A DNA stretch of 64,000 nt from Clostridium amylolyticum (GTDB lineage Bacteria; Bacillota; Clostridia; Clostridiales; Clostridiaceae), in the NCBI RefSeq assembly GCF_900142075.1, contig NZ_FQZO01000005.1, forward strand, positions 124,001 through 188,000, read 5' to 3'. Under the pieces are notes generated by a model, which did no database searches, was not told the DNA's origin, and worked only from the letters and a program-made list of their open reading frames with translations. This document shows, one piece after another, positions 42,691 to 51,936 of this stretch (position 1 is the stretch's first letter; every line of letters begins with the position of its first letter). The position numbers and the translations under genes are program-made.

Positions 42691-43656
42691 ATGAGAATGG
42701 GACTATTCAAAAAAAACAAAACTGTACAAAACAATATAAAGGAAGTAATTAATGACACTTTAGAAGTTAGAGAACCTATAGAAGATACATATAACAGTGA
42801 TTACAAAAATAAACTTCAAAACATTTTAGAGCAAGCTTCTGATCTTAAGAACTGCAATGAGGACATCAAGAGCTCATGTAGTAAGATTACAGATTACGAT
42901 ATATCTTATAGTAGAGAGCTTTCTAATACTGGAAATCTATTAAATGATTTTAATTCTACCATGGAAGACCTTGCTTTTAACATAACCAATGTTCATGCTG
43001 CTATACTTGATACAGACAAAACTGCTGGAGCAGGGATAAAAACCATGGAATCCTTAGATATATCCTTGCAAGACTTAAAACAAGCTATACAGATTTCCAG
43101 CACCACAGTAAATGCTTTAGTAGGAAAACTTGAATCAGTAAACCTTATTACAGATTCCATAAGTCAAATTGCTAGCCAAACAAATCTACTAGCTTTAAAT
43201 GCTGCCATCGAAGCTGCAAGAGCTGGTGAGGCAGGTAAAGGCTTTTCTGTCGTAGCTGGAGAAGTAAGAAAGTTAGCAGAGAATTCTAAACAAGCTGTAC
43301 AAAGTATAACCAATATACTGGAAGAAATTAAAAGAGATATTTTAAGTGCTTCCTCTGCAGTGGCACAGGGTACTGTAGCTCTAGGATCACAACAAAAAAG
43401 CATAGGTGACTCAAAAGAAGCCTTTAACGAAATAAAAAATTCTATTAGCGATGCTTCTACTGAAATTGAAAGCTGCATAATGAATCTTACCACTGCTTCT
43501 GAAAAGAAAACTAATGTAATAAGCTGCATAGAAGAACTAGCGGTAGCCTCAGAACAAAACAGCGTATTATCTCAAGAAACCACAGAAAAAATTTCTGTAC
43601 AAGCCGATAATGTTTCAGATTTAATAGATAAAATTACTGAATTAAATAATATCTAA
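42691..43656 (+). CDS. Cytosolic methyl-accepting chemotaxis-type signalling protein
   Basis: 321 residues, no membrane segment. C-terminal MCP signalling domain with the conserved hairpin tip QTNLLALNAAIEAARAGEAG (residues ~166-185) and KGFSVVAGEVRKLAE. N-terminal ~80 residues are helical without a known sensor domain. Would signal to CheA/CheW in an array; no other chemotaxis genes in the window. AAGGAG before the ATG. Confidence 0.9.
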   Translation: MRMGLFKKNKTVQNNIKEVINDTLEVREPIEDTYNSDYKNKLQNILEQASDLKNCNEDIKSSCSKITDYDISYSRELSNTGNLLNDFNSTMEDLAFNITNVHAAILDTDKTAGAGIKTMESLDISLQDLKQAIQISSTTVNALVGKLESVNLITDSISQIASQTNLLALNAAIEAARAGEAGKGFSVVAGEVRKLAENSKQAVQSITNILEEIKRDILSASSAVAQGTVALGSQQKSIGDSKEAFNEIKNSISDASTEIESCIMNLTTASEKKTNVISCIEELAVASEQNSVLSQETTEKISVQADNVSDLIDKITELNNI

Positions 43657-43668
43657 TTAATTAGATGC

Positions 43669-43701
43669 AAAAGAACAGTACCCTGTGGTACTGTTCTTTA
43701 T
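43669..43701. terminator. Bidirectional terminator
   Basis: AAAGAACAGTACC/GGTACTGTTCTTT 13-bp stem (43670-43682, 43687-43699) with T/A runs on both sides. Confidence 0.88.
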
Positions 43702-43758
43702 CATTAAACATAAAAATTATTATATTGAATAAACTTACATAAAATATTTTGCATTAGC

Positions 43759-46242
43759 TTATATAAATAAGTTTACATTGGCTCCTTCAGCTTCACCAAG
43801 ATAATATCCAACACCGCCTAAGTTAACCCCTTCAATAAGCTCTCCTTGAGTAATTCCCATAACATCCATAGACATGGTGCAAGCCACTATATTAACGCCA
43901 TTATCTATAGCTGCCTTTATAAGATCTTCCAAGGATTGAATGTTTTTATTTTTCATCACTCCTCTGATCATCTTAGCTCCAAATCCACCCATATTCATTC
44001 TTGATAGTCCAAGCTTTTTAGAACCCCTAGGCATCATCATAGCAAAGGCCTTTTCTATAAAGTTCTTTTTAATGCTAACCCTTTCTGGTTTTCTAAGTAT
44101 ATTTAATCCCCAGAAGGTAAAGAACATAGTCACAGGCTTACCCATGGAAGCTGCTCCATTAGCTATTATAAAAGAAGCTATAGCTTTATCTAAATCTCCA
44201 CTAAACACTATTATGGTTTTTCCATCTCTATTATCATAAACAACATTATCATTTTTTTCTAAGTTGCTTTGAATTTTATTGTTATCCATGCCTTTTTTAA
44301 TGGAAGCATAAATAATACCACTCTCTTTATTTAATTCTAGAAGCTGGTTGTTAGTATTTTTAGTCCATGCCTTTATATCTTCATAAAAGCCAGGATCAGA
44401 AGCCTTAACCTTTAATATATCTCCTTGTTTTGCCATATCCATCTCAGCTTTAACGGTCATTAAAGGACCAGGACAGCAAAGACCACAAGCATCAACTTCT
44501 TTTATATTAACATGATCATTATTTATATTTCCTAGCATTTCAACCCCCCCATAATTATTTTCTCTATGACTTTCCTCTATTAATTCAGAGGGCTTAAAGT
44601 TACTTAAAGAATAGGATTTATATCCTCCAGTTACATTTTTAATTTTGTAACCATGTTGCTTTAATATTCTTGAAGCTATATATCCTCTTAGTCCCACAGC
44701 ACAATAAACAACTATATCTTTATCTTTATACTGTTGTAACTCATTAATCCTTCCTCTAAGCTCATTAACTGGAATATTTATATGACCAGGAATTGAGCCT
44801 TGTTCCACTTCAATATCATCTCTTACATCTAAAAGCACTTCATTTTCATTGTTAATACTTTGCACATATTCTGGTTTTACTGTATCTACAGCACCTTTTA
44901 AAACATTTTGTGCTACAAAGCCTGCCATGTTTGCAGGGGATTTTGCAGATAAATATGGAGGTGCATAAGCAAGTTCCAATTCTGTTAAGTCTTCTACAGT
45001 TCCTTTAAACTTTATTACTGTAGCAATTACATCTATTACTTTGTCCACCCCTTCATACCCCATAGCTTGAGCTCCTAATATTTTACCTTCTTTATTGAAT
45101 ATTAGTTTTATATGAAGCTCCGTTGCTCCAGGATAATAAGATGCATGATTCATAGGATGCACAAAAATAACCTTATAAGGAACTCCTGCTCTTTGAAGCA
45201 ATCTTTCATTGTTTCCAGTAGAGGCTGCTGTTAAATCAAAGACCTTTATTATGGAAGTGCCTAAAGTTCCCTTATAAATTGAGTGTATTCCTGCCACGTT
45301 ATCTGCAGCAATTCTTCCTTGCCTATTTGCAGGTCCTGCTAGTGGGATAGCTGTTTTAGAACCAGTGATATAATCTACTATCTGCACTGCATCCCCTGCA
45401 GCATATACCCCTTCTGCGGAGGTTTGCATATGCTCATCTACAACGATATGTCCTCTTTCTCCTAACTCTATACCGCTATCTTTTAACCAAGCAGTATCTG
45501 GTGCTACCCCTATAGCTAGTATAGCTATATCTCCAGAAACCTTTTTACCACTATTTAAAGAAACCTCTATACCTTTTTCTCTTTCTTCAAAGGATTTTAC
45601 CCCATCATTTAGTATTAATGAAACGCCATGTTCTTCCATAACCTTTTCTGCAATGGTAACCATGTCTGAGTCAAAAGGTGCTAATATATGTGGAGCTGCT
45701 TCCACTAAGGTCACCTGTAATCCTCTGTGCCTTAAGTTTTCAGCCATTTCTATCCCTATATATCCTCCCCCTATAACTACAGCTGTTTTAACTTCTTTGG
45801 AGTCTACTTCAGATTTTATTTTATCTGTATCAGCTACATTTCTTAAGGTATATATCTTGTTACTATTTATTCCTGGTATATTAGGCTTTAAAGGCTTAGC
45901 TCCTGGGGAAAGTATCAAGTTATCGTAGCTTTCTTCATAAACCTTTCCATCTTTTTGCCTAACAGAAACTTTTTTATTTTCAGTATCCACTGACACTACT
46001 TCACTGTTTACCCTAACATCCATATTAAATCTAGCTTTCATAGCTTCAGGAGTTTGAACTAAAAGCTTTTCTCTTTCTTTAATGGTTTCACCAATATAAT
46101 ATGGCAATCCGCAATTAGCAAAAGATATGTGCTCATCTCTTTCAAACATTATTATCTCTATATTTTCGTCTAATCTTCTAAGTCTTGCTGCTGCTGATGC
46201 TCCGCCTGCAACTCCTCCTACAATTAAAACCTTTTTACTCAT
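43759..46242 (-). CDS. CoA-disulfide reductase-type flavoprotein fused to rhodanese, TusA and DsrE domains
   Basis: 827 residues. Residues 1-445: pyridine nucleotide-disulfide oxidoreductase with FAD motif VLIVGGVAGGASAAAR and redox Cys44 (FANCGLPYY). ~455-550: rhodanese with active Cys in VVYCAVGLRG. ~575-650: TusA with CGLCCPGP. ~670-827: DsrE2-like, with a Cys in ACTMSMD. Such fusions are known in Firmicutes and suggest sulfane-sulfur transfer through one chain. Preceded on the same strand by an ArsR regulator (17-bp gap). Substrate (CoA persulfide, polysulfide) is inferred. Confidence 0.92.
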   Translation of the reverse strand: MSKKVLIVGGVAGGASAAARLRRLDENIEIIMFERDEHISFANCGLPYYIGETIKEREKLLVQTPEAMKARFNMDVRVNSEVVSVDTENKKVSVRQKDGKVYEESYDNLILSPGAKPLKPNIPGINSNKIYTLRNVADTDKIKSEVDSKEVKTAVVIGGGYIGIEMAENLRHRGLQVTLVEAAPHILAPFDSDMVTIAEKVMEEHGVSLILNDGVKSFEEREKGIEVSLNSGKKVSGDIAILAIGVAPDTAWLKDSGIELGERGHIVVDEHMQTSAEGVYAAGDAVQIVDYITGSKTAIPLAGPANRQGRIAADNVAGIHSIYKGTLGTSIIKVFDLTAASTGNNERLLQRAGVPYKVIFVHPMNHASYYPGATELHIKLIFNKEGKILGAQAMGYEGVDKVIDVIATVIKFKGTVEDLTELELAYAPPYLSAKSPANMAGFVAQNVLKGAVDTVKPEYVQSINNENEVLLDVRDDIEVEQGSIPGHINIPVNELRGRINELQQYKDKDIVVYCAVGLRGYIASRILKQHGYKIKNVTGGYKSYSLSNFKPSELIEESHRENNYGGVEMLGNINNDHVNIKEVDACGLCCPGPLMTVKAEMDMAKQGDILKVKASDPGFYEDIKAWTKNTNNQLLELNKESGIIYASIKKGMDNNKIQSNLEKNDNVVYDNRDGKTIIVFSGDLDKAIASFIIANGAASMGKPVTMFFTFWGLNILRKPERVSIKKNFIEKAFAMMMPRGSKKLGLSRMNMGGFGAKMIRGVMKNKNIQSLEDLIKAAIDNGVNIVACTMSMDVMGITQGELIEGVNLGGVGYYLGEAEGANVNLFI

Positions 46243-46259
46243 TTTTTATACCTCCAATT

Positions 46260-46541
46260 TTATTCTTCTAATAATGCCTTTACAGTCCTGGCTGCTACTT
46301 TTGAACATACCTCATACTTTATTTCTAATCCATTTCTCTCTCCTTGGATTATTCCTGCAGTTCTAAGCTTTTGTAAATGTTGTGACACAGTGGATTGTGG
46401 CACATTAAGACAACTTTGCATGTTTGTAACATTTTGAGGTCCGTTTTCTAATAGTCCTTTAACGATGCATAGTCTTACAGGATGTGCTAAAACTTTTAAA
46501 ATCTCAGCAGCATCTTCTAGTTCTTTATAGTTAAAATTCAA
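46260..46541 (-). CDS. ArsR-family transcriptional regulator
   Basis: 93 residues, winged helix: EILKVLAHPVRLCIV, QSTVSQHLQKLRTAGI, GLEIKYEVCS. Three cysteines (in RLCIV, QSCLNV, YEVCS) could sense sulfane sulfur, as in BigR-type regulators, or metals. TTG start after GGAGTG. Upstream of the sulfur-transfer gene, which it likely controls. A wide AT inverted repeat (TATCATA 46594-46600 / TATGATA 46621-46627) is a candidate operator. Confidence 0.88.
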   Translation of the reverse strand: MNFNYKELEDAAEILKVLAHPVRLCIVKGLLENGPQNVTNMQSCLNVPQSTVSQHLQKLRTAGIIQGERNGLEIKYEVCSKVAARTVKALLEE

Positions 46542-46593
46542 GTCACTCCACTCCTAACCATTTATATATTAGTATTTTCTATAGATTAATTAT

Positions 46594-46627
46594 TATCATA
46601 TTATCGTTATATTTATATATTATGATA
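46594..46627. promoter_or_regulatory. Candidate ArsR operator upstream of the sulfur-transfer operon
   Basis: TATCATA-N20-TATGATA inverted repeat, 53-86 bp before the ArsR start. Context-based assignment only. Confidence 0.4.
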
Positions 46628-46671
46628 TATAGATAATATTGTCAATAAAATAACTATATAAATAATTAAAA

Positions 46672-46709
46672 GCATTTAAGCTTCTTTACATTGTTGGAAG
46701 CTTAAATGC
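46672..46709 (-). terminator. Hairpin/terminator downstream of the phosphoesterase region
   Basis: GCATTTAAGCTTC/GAAGCTTAAATGC 13-bp stem (46672-46684, 46697-46709); T-rich tail on the minus strand. Closes the transcript containing the structured segment at 46734-46868. Confidence 0.75.
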
Positions 46710-46733
46710 CTTTTGCATATGAAAATCATATAT

Positions 46734-46868
46734 TTATCCGATAGCTAACCGCCCCTAATACCCCCACTTCTTTAATTGATGGTATAAAGGGCGCTAAGCT
46801 CCTGGATAAGTTCTTCTAAGCTTCAGTCTACGTCTGTATTCCTCCTAAGCAAACTCCATCTGAAGCTA
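46734..46868 (-). ncRNA. Candidate structured RNA downstream of the metallophosphoesterase gene
   Basis: GC-richer than the surrounding sequence, with no reading frame. On the minus strand it has a first hairpin GCTTCAG...CTGAAGC (~46865-46819), then nested arms: plus 46804-46809 with 46734-46739, 46789-46794 with 46750-46755, and 46781-46785 with 46758-46762. A terminator follows at 46709-46672. It resembles no class I can name, so it may be a small RNA, a 3' UTR structure or a dispersed repeat. It accounts for the 330-bp gap between the ArsR gene and the phosphoesterase gene. Confidence 0.5.
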
Positions 46869-46872
46869 AGAA

Positions 46873-47559
46873 TCACTTGATTTTAACTGGATTAAAATCA
46901 ATAAAATCACAAGAGGTCATAATATACTCTATGCCATCTCTATAACCATTTAGTACCCTAGCTAGAGCTGGTCCATGAAGATGGCCGTAAATCACCTTCT
47001 TAACCCCATAAGCTTTAAATATATCTGTAAAAGCTGAATCTTCAAACTTTTCATTGGTAGGAGGATAATGTATCATGCAGATTATATTACTGTAGCCTTT
47101 AGAAGCTGCCGCATCTAAAGAAAGTTTTAATCTTATCTGTTCTCTTTCATAAATTTTTTTATCTTCTTCTTGGAACTTATCTCCTCCAGGGCATATCCAT
47201 CCCCTTGTTCCACATATGGCATAATCCTCATAAGTAAAGTAGTTATTTTGTATAAAGTGCATGTCTTCATAAAGGGCATTGAGTTTAGTGATACTACCCC
47301 ACCAATAATCGTGATTTCCCTTTATGATTATCTTTCTTCCTGGAAGTTCATGAATCCATTTTAAATCTTCCATACCTTCTTCTATTTTCATTGACCAGGA
47401 TATATCTCCACCTATTAATACAGTGTCTTCTTCATTTATTTTATTTATCCAATTATTTTTAATTTTTTCATGATGCAAAAACCACTGTTCACCAAATATA
47501 TCCATAGGTTTATTACTATTTAAAGCCAAATGCAGATCTGAAATTGCATAAAGTGCCAT
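46873..47559 (-). CDS. Calcineurin-like metallophosphoesterase
   Basis: 228 residues with the five metal-site blocks: YAISDLHLAL, LIGGDISWS, KGNHDYWW, CMIHYPPT and YGHLHG. Cytosolic, substrate unknown. A repeat of the second family lies upstream of its start; a candidate structured RNA lies downstream. Confidence 0.9.
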   Translation of the reverse strand: MALYAISDLHLALNSNKPMDIFGEQWFLHHEKIKNNWINKINEEDTVLIGGDISWSMKIEEGMEDLKWIHELPGRKIIIKGNHDYWWGSITKLNALYEDMHFIQNNYFTYEDYAICGTRGWICPGGDKFQEEDKKIYEREQIRLKLSLDAAASKGYSNIICMIHYPPTNEKFEDSAFTDIFKAYGVKKVIYGHLHGPALARVLNGYRDGIEYIMTSCDFIDFNPVKIK

Positions 47560-47588
47560 ACATTACTCACCTTTCATCTATTAGTTTA

Positions 47589-47747
47589 GGCATCTTCAAA
47601 AAAATAAATAGTCAATATGCTAGTTTATTTTGCGTCATGCTTCGTCGGCAGAACCCTTAGATAGGGTAGACTATCTGTGGAACCTGTCTCCTTGCCTGAC
47701 ACAAAATATCCGTCGCATCTTTGATTTGTTATTTTCTTTCAGATGCC
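47589..47747. repeat. Second repeat family (GGCATC...GATGCC), copy 1
   Basis: 159 bp beginning GGCATCTTC-A7 and ending TTTCAGATGCC. Long imperfect inverted repeat; shares colinear blocks with 54931-55086 (AGTCA, TATTT-GCGT, GGAAC-TGT-TCCTTG, CAAAATAT, ATTT). Covers the stop codon and last six codons of the FlhB-like gene at its right edge. Confidence 0.82.
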
Positions 47748-47995
47748 TTATCTATATCCGCAACATAAGCTATAATGTAGGCTGCAGCTTCATACAATTC
47801 TGATGGAATGTAATCACCTATATTAACGTTTAATAGAAGTTCTGTAAGTTCTTTATTAGAAACCACTGGTACTGAAGCTTCTTTTGCTAGGTCAATTATT
47901 TTATCCGCTATAAATCCAGCACCTGCAGCAGTTACCACCGGAGCTTCAAAATTATTTTCATATTTTAAGGCTGCTGCTTTTCTTCTGTGGCTCAT
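47729..47995 (-). CDS. FlhB C-terminal-like cytosolic protein (YlqH type)
   Basis: 88 residues equal to the cytosolic export-switch part of FlhB (AALKYENNFEAPVVTAAGAG, SVPVVSNKELTELL, IPSELYEAAAYIIAYV) without membrane segments. Bacillus YlqH is the equivalent and follows a FliK-like gene, as here (11-bp gap). Final residues KASERK are encoded by the edge of the second-family repeat. Function unclear; an export-gate mimic or regulator is possible. Confidence 0.85.
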   Translation of the reverse strand: MSHRRKAAALKYENNFEAPVVTAAGAGFIADKIIDLAKEASVPVVSNKELTELLLNVNIGDYIPSELYEAAAYIIAYVADIDKASERK

Positions 47996-48006
47996 TTTAT
48001 CCCTCC

Positions 48007-49863
48007 TTACACTAGAACATCTACCATGGTTAACATACTATCGTTAAAAAACTCCCTGCAATTAGATATACTAGCCTCTTCTAGCTTTTTTGTTACTATT
48101 ATATCTGTATTATACCCTAAACCAATTAAAGAATTAAGGAGTTTTTCTTTTTCTTTTTCTAATATCTTCACCCATTTATCTTGGACTTTTAGTTCAATAT
48201 TCATATTATTACCTAAAACCTTAATATATCCATCTACTATTCCTAAATTGCTAGTAGCTATGTTTATTACCATCTTCACGTTCTTTGAGTCTATCTTTTT
48301 ACCCTTTTCCCTATTATCTTTAATAATAAACTTTAAAGGATACTCCTTTTCATATAATTTTATAGGTAAATCTAAATAATAATATTCATTGGACATAGTA
48401 TTTAATAATTTAAAATCATTAATATTATCTTTTAAAAAACTGAAGATCTTATCTGAAACATTGGCATTTTTAGAGGTGTTTAACTTTATTATAGAAGAAA
48501 TTATATTCTTTAAATCAGAAGATTTTTCTTCTAATTGAAGCTTTACCATTTCATTAGTATTCTTAAGATTTTCTTTATTAGTCATGGGATTTTTGTTATT
48601 TAAGAGTTGAAGCAGTTCTTTTACCTCTTCATCATTAAATTCATAAGTAACTCCAAGTTTATTATAAATAAGTTCAGTGATAGTTTTTTTCAATTCATCT
48701 ACTTTCACATTGGTTAAAGTAGATTTATTATCTATACTTTGCACCAATTTCTTCAATTCCTCAAGGTTTAAAGAAGTATTACTTTTTAACGCTGTATTTC
48801 CCTTAATAGGAGTATTGCCTTCCATAGTCTCCTTAGTAAGTGTGTCTTCATTTTTATTTTCATTAATATTCCCATTGTTTTCTTTAGTATCCGCACTGTT
48901 TTTTAAAACTTCTTGCTTAAGGTCCTTATGTTCTATTACCAAAGCCTTTTCCTCAGACAAAAGACTTTTTATCTTTGTTAATATACTATTTTTAGGGGTG
49001 GATTCATAAGAATTTATTGCACCGCTTTTACTTTTTGTAGCATCTTTATTTATTGCTTCTTTAAAATCCTCACTCTTATTAATAGCATAATTCTCCTTAT
49101 TAAAAGAGTGCTCTGTAACTTCTAAAGGTTTGTCATTATTATCATTAACTATGCGTATATCCTCTGAAAGATTTTTTTCTAATAGCTTGAAATTTTTATA
49201 AACAAAACCCCATTCTTTAAAAACATTATTAAAACTATTAATATTATCTTTATTTAAAACAATGTTATTTTCTATAAAAGTCATTATATCCTGTTTGGTT
49301 AATTTCCCCAAATTATAAAAGGCATCTTTTAATAAAGCCTTGAATTCTCCTATTTCCTCAGCATTATTCCCCTTCAACCTTGCACTGACGTATTTTTCTA
49401 TAAAGTTATTAATATATTCTTCATCTTGTGAAGCTTTACTTTTAAGTTCCAATATTCCTTTCATTAAACTTATATTTTCTTTGGTAAGTGAAATATCATG
49501 CTGTAAAAGTAATAGAACAAAATCTGAATCTTCTTTGGAAAGACCTAATGACTTTAAATAATTATCTAAGGCATTGAAACTAGTAGGGCTCTCCGTTTCA
49601 GTTCCTATAAACTTTAAAATAAGCTTTCCTTCAGCAAATCCCTGTACTTGAAATTTAACAATCCCTTCTGGAAGGTTATCTGCTCCCCCATCTATTTCAG
49701 CATTAAACTGCCAGCCATCTATAAGCTTAATAGTTACAGTGCCATCTTTTTCCGTAGAAGTTATTCTTCCACTAAACTTCTCTCCTACATCAAAAGACAG
49801 CTTGCTGGTACTCTTCTTGTTTGATAAATTATTTAAACTATTTACATTCCATAAAGCTGGCAT
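48007..49863 (-). CDS. FliK-like large protein (YlqG type)
   Basis: 618 residues. N-terminal beta-rich segment (FSGRITSTEKDGTVTIKLIDG), a long Asn/Lys-rich helical middle and a C-terminal domain with the fold of flagellar hook-length control proteins (YIKVLGNNMNIELKVQDKW). Family identification rests on architecture and on the FlhB-like gene following it. No other flagellar genes are near. May act with the FlhB-like protein. Confidence 0.65.
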   Translation of the reverse strand: MPALWNVNSLNNLSNKKSTSKLSFDVGEKFSGRITSTEKDGTVTIKLIDGWQFNAEIDGGADNLPEGIVKFQVQGFAEGKLILKFIGTETESPTSFNALDNYLKSLGLSKEDSDFVLLLLQHDISLTKENISLMKGILELKSKASQDEEYINNFIEKYVSARLKGNNAEEIGEFKALLKDAFYNLGKLTKQDIMTFIENNIVLNKDNINSFNNVFKEWGFVYKNFKLLEKNLSEDIRIVNDNNDKPLEVTEHSFNKENYAINKSEDFKEAINKDATKSKSGAINSYESTPKNSILTKIKSLLSEEKALVIEHKDLKQEVLKNSADTKENNGNINENKNEDTLTKETMEGNTPIKGNTALKSNTSLNLEELKKLVQSIDNKSTLTNVKVDELKKTITELIYNKLGVTYEFNDEEVKELLQLLNNKNPMTNKENLKNTNEMVKLQLEEKSSDLKNIISSIIKLNTSKNANVSDKIFSFLKDNINDFKLLNTMSNEYYYLDLPIKLYEKEYPLKFIIKDNREKGKKIDSKNVKMVINIATSNLGIVDGYIKVLGNNMNIELKVQDKWVKILEKEKEKLLNSLIGLGYNTDIIVTKKLEEASISNCREFFNDSMLTMVDVLV

Positions 49864-49933
49864 AATGTCACCTCTTTAAATCCAATAATAATTAATTATC
49901 GTAATAATTACTTAAAAACTGTAACTTTAATAA

Positions 49934-49987
49934 AAAAGCATTAACATATTAGAAGTTATAAGAACTTCTTGATAAGTTAATGCTTTT
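49934..49987 (-). terminator. tyrS terminator
   Basis: Outer stem AAAAGCATTAAC/GTTAATGCTTTT (49934-49945, 49976-49987) with an inner AGAAGTT/AACTTCT hairpin and minus-strand T run. Confidence 0.85.
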
Positions 49988-49992
49988 ATAAT

Positions 49993-51213
49993 TTACTTAA
50001 CTACAATTCTATTATAGTTTTTCTTTCCTCTTTTCACCATAACGCTACCATCTTTTAAATCCTCTTGTAATAGCTGTCTATTAAATTCTGTTACCTTTTC
50101 ATCATTTAAAGATAACCCACCTTGTTGAATTAATCTTTTACCTTCTCCTTTGGAGGGTATTATGTTAGTTTCCACTAAAATATCTAATAAAGCACCTCCA
50201 ACTTTATCCTTAGAAACAGTCACAGTAGGCACATTGCTTAAATCTTTTCCTGCTCCAAAAAGCGCTTCTGACGCAGTCTGCGCCTTTATAGCTTCTTCTT
50301 CCCCATGGACTAATTTAGTAACTTCGTAAGCTAAGGCTTTTTTAGCTTGATTTATCTCTGCTCCCTCAAGAGCTGATAATCTTTTTACTTCTACCATAGG
50401 AAGGAATGTCAAAAGGGATAAGCACTTTTCCACATCACTATCATCAATGTTTCTCCAATACTGGAAGAACTCGTAAGGTGAAGTCTTATTAGCATCTAGC
50501 CAAAGGGCTCCATTTTCTGTCTTACCCATTTTCTTCCCTTCACTGTTAGTTAGCAGGGAGCAAGTCATAGCATAAGCTGATTTTTGTGCTTTTCTTCTTA
50601 TAAGCTCCATACCAGCAATCATATTAGACCATTGATCATCTCCACCAAGTTCCATAGTGCAGCCATATTTTTGATTTAACACATAAAAATCATAACCTTG
50701 CATAAGCATATAATTAAATTCTAGAAAGGATAATCCATTTTCTAATCTTTGTTTAAAACACTCAGCAGTTAGCATTCTATTTACTGAAAAGTGTACTCCC
50801 ACTTCTCTTAAAAAATCTACATAGTTTAAGTCTAAAAGCCAGTCTCCATTGTTTACTAGTAGCGCTTTCCCTTCACTAAAATCTATAAATCTTTCCATCT
50901 GTTTTTTTATACTCTCAATATTATGAGATATTTCTTCTTTAGTAAGCATTTTTCTCATATCGGTTTTACCTGACGGGTCTCCTATCATGGCGGTACCTCC
51001 ACCAAGTAACGCTATAGGTCTGTGACCTGCCTTTTGCATGTGAGCCATAAACATTAATGCAATAAAATGACCTACATGAAGGCTGTCTGCAGTAGGGTCA
51101 AAACCTATATAAAAAGTAACTTTTTCTTTTTCTAACTTTTCTTTTATCTCATCTGGATGTGTAAGCTGTTTTATGTAACCTCTTTCCATTAAATCATCAA
51201 AAACGCTTATCAT
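49993..51213 (-). CDS. tyrS: Tyrosyl-tRNA synthetase
   Basis: Class Ic synthetase, 406 residues. HIGH motif SLHVGHFIAL, tyrosine pocket NYMLMQGYDF and GGDDQWSNM, KMSKS-type loop KKMGKTENG, C-terminal S4 RNA-binding domain (~residues 338-400). Start set at ATG 51213 preceded by AAAGGAGGAAG; the frame runs to 51282. No T-box leader was found upstream, unlike leuS and trpS. Confidence 0.97.
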   Translation of the reverse strand: MISVFDDLMERGYIKQLTHPDEIKEKLEKEKVTFYIGFDPTADSLHVGHFIALMFMAHMQKAGHRPIALLGGGTAMIGDPSGKTDMRKMLTKEEISHNIESIKKQMERFIDFSEGKALLVNNGDWLLDLNYVDFLREVGVHFSVNRMLTAECFKQRLENGLSFLEFNYMLMQGYDFYVLNQKYGCTMELGGDDQWSNMIAGMELIRRKAQKSAYAMTCSLLTNSEGKKMGKTENGALWLDANKTSPYEFFQYWRNIDDSDVEKCLSLLTFLPMVEVKRLSALEGAEINQAKKALAYEVTKLVHGEEEAIKAQTASEALFGAGKDLSNVPTVTVSKDKVGGALLDILVETNIIPSKGEGKRLIQQGGLSLNDEKVTEFNRQLLQEDLKDGSVMVKRGKKNYNRIVVK

Positions 51214-51295
51214 AGGTCTTCCTCCTTTAGTATGTAAGTTAATTAACAAATCTATTTTATAATAAATAAGTAAAAACTGCAAAATAAGTTAATAA

Positions 51296-51325
51296 TAAAA
51301 AGCCCCTAACATAAGGAGCTTCTTT
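51296..51325 (-). terminator. Terminator upstream of tyrS
   Basis: AGCCCCT/AGGAGCT stem (51301-51307, 51314-51320, one G-T pair) with minus-strand T run; ends the 51356-51769 transcript. Confidence 0.75.
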
Positions 51326-51355
51326 TATTTTAATTGAAATTGTTTTCAAAGTTAA

Positions 51356-51769
51356 TTAAGCAACGTACTTTTTAATGAATTCCGGCATCTCATCATAATT
51401 TTCTTCATTAATGTTAATAAAGAAATCCACATTAAACTGTTCACTTAAATTATCTAATTTAAAAAATAAATGTGCCGCATCAGGAAGATCACCTGCAATA
51501 ATATTTGACAAACCATCAATGTAGATTTGTTCAATATCATAGTCTCCCGAAAGGATGCCGCACAAATAGCCATAAAAACTTTCAAAGTCTTTCAACTGAA
51601 AGTCCTCAGTGGTAATGAATCTTATTTCTCTTTTTAGTGAGTACATGGGCCTGCTATCATCATCAATATAAACAATATTTCCGTTAATTAAATCAGACTG
51701 AGAATTGGCAAGCTCAATTAATTTTTTTGTTTTTCCTGAACCTCTCTTATTACAAAATACCTGAATCAT
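51356..51769 (-). CDS. Small P-loop protein of unknown function
   Basis: 137 residues. N-terminal QVFCNKRGSGKTKKLIELA is a Walker A (GxxGxGKT type); later IYIDGLSN could be Walker B. Similar small proteins in clostridia are annotated as ATPases or twitching-motility (PilT-like) proteins, but no pilus genes are here. GGGGTGG 5 nt before ATG 51769. Nucleotide-binding likely, role unknown. Confidence 0.7.
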   Translation of the reverse strand: MIQVFCNKRGSGKTKKLIELANSQSDLINGNIVYIDDDSRPMYSLKREIRFITTEDFQLKDFESFYGYLCGILSGDYDIEQIYIDGLSNIIAGDLPDAAHLFFKLDNLSEQFNVDFFININEENYDEMPEFIKKYVA

Positions 51770-51936
51770 TAGGACCACCCCTTTTATTTTTTTAGGTGAA
51801 ATAATATGATTAACTTAATTATATAATAGTCAGAATATTTTTGCAACTGCTTAAAAACTTATTACTTTTTCCATATTTCTTAAATAGCTTAATATTTCAC
51901 ATTAATTCACCATTAACCTGCCATATATTATTTAAA

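Noticed and set aside
50500..50530. KMGKT in TyrS as a damaged KMSKS loop
   Set aside because: Bacterial TyrRS normally varies here (KFGKT/KMGKT); the rest of the enzyme is intact.
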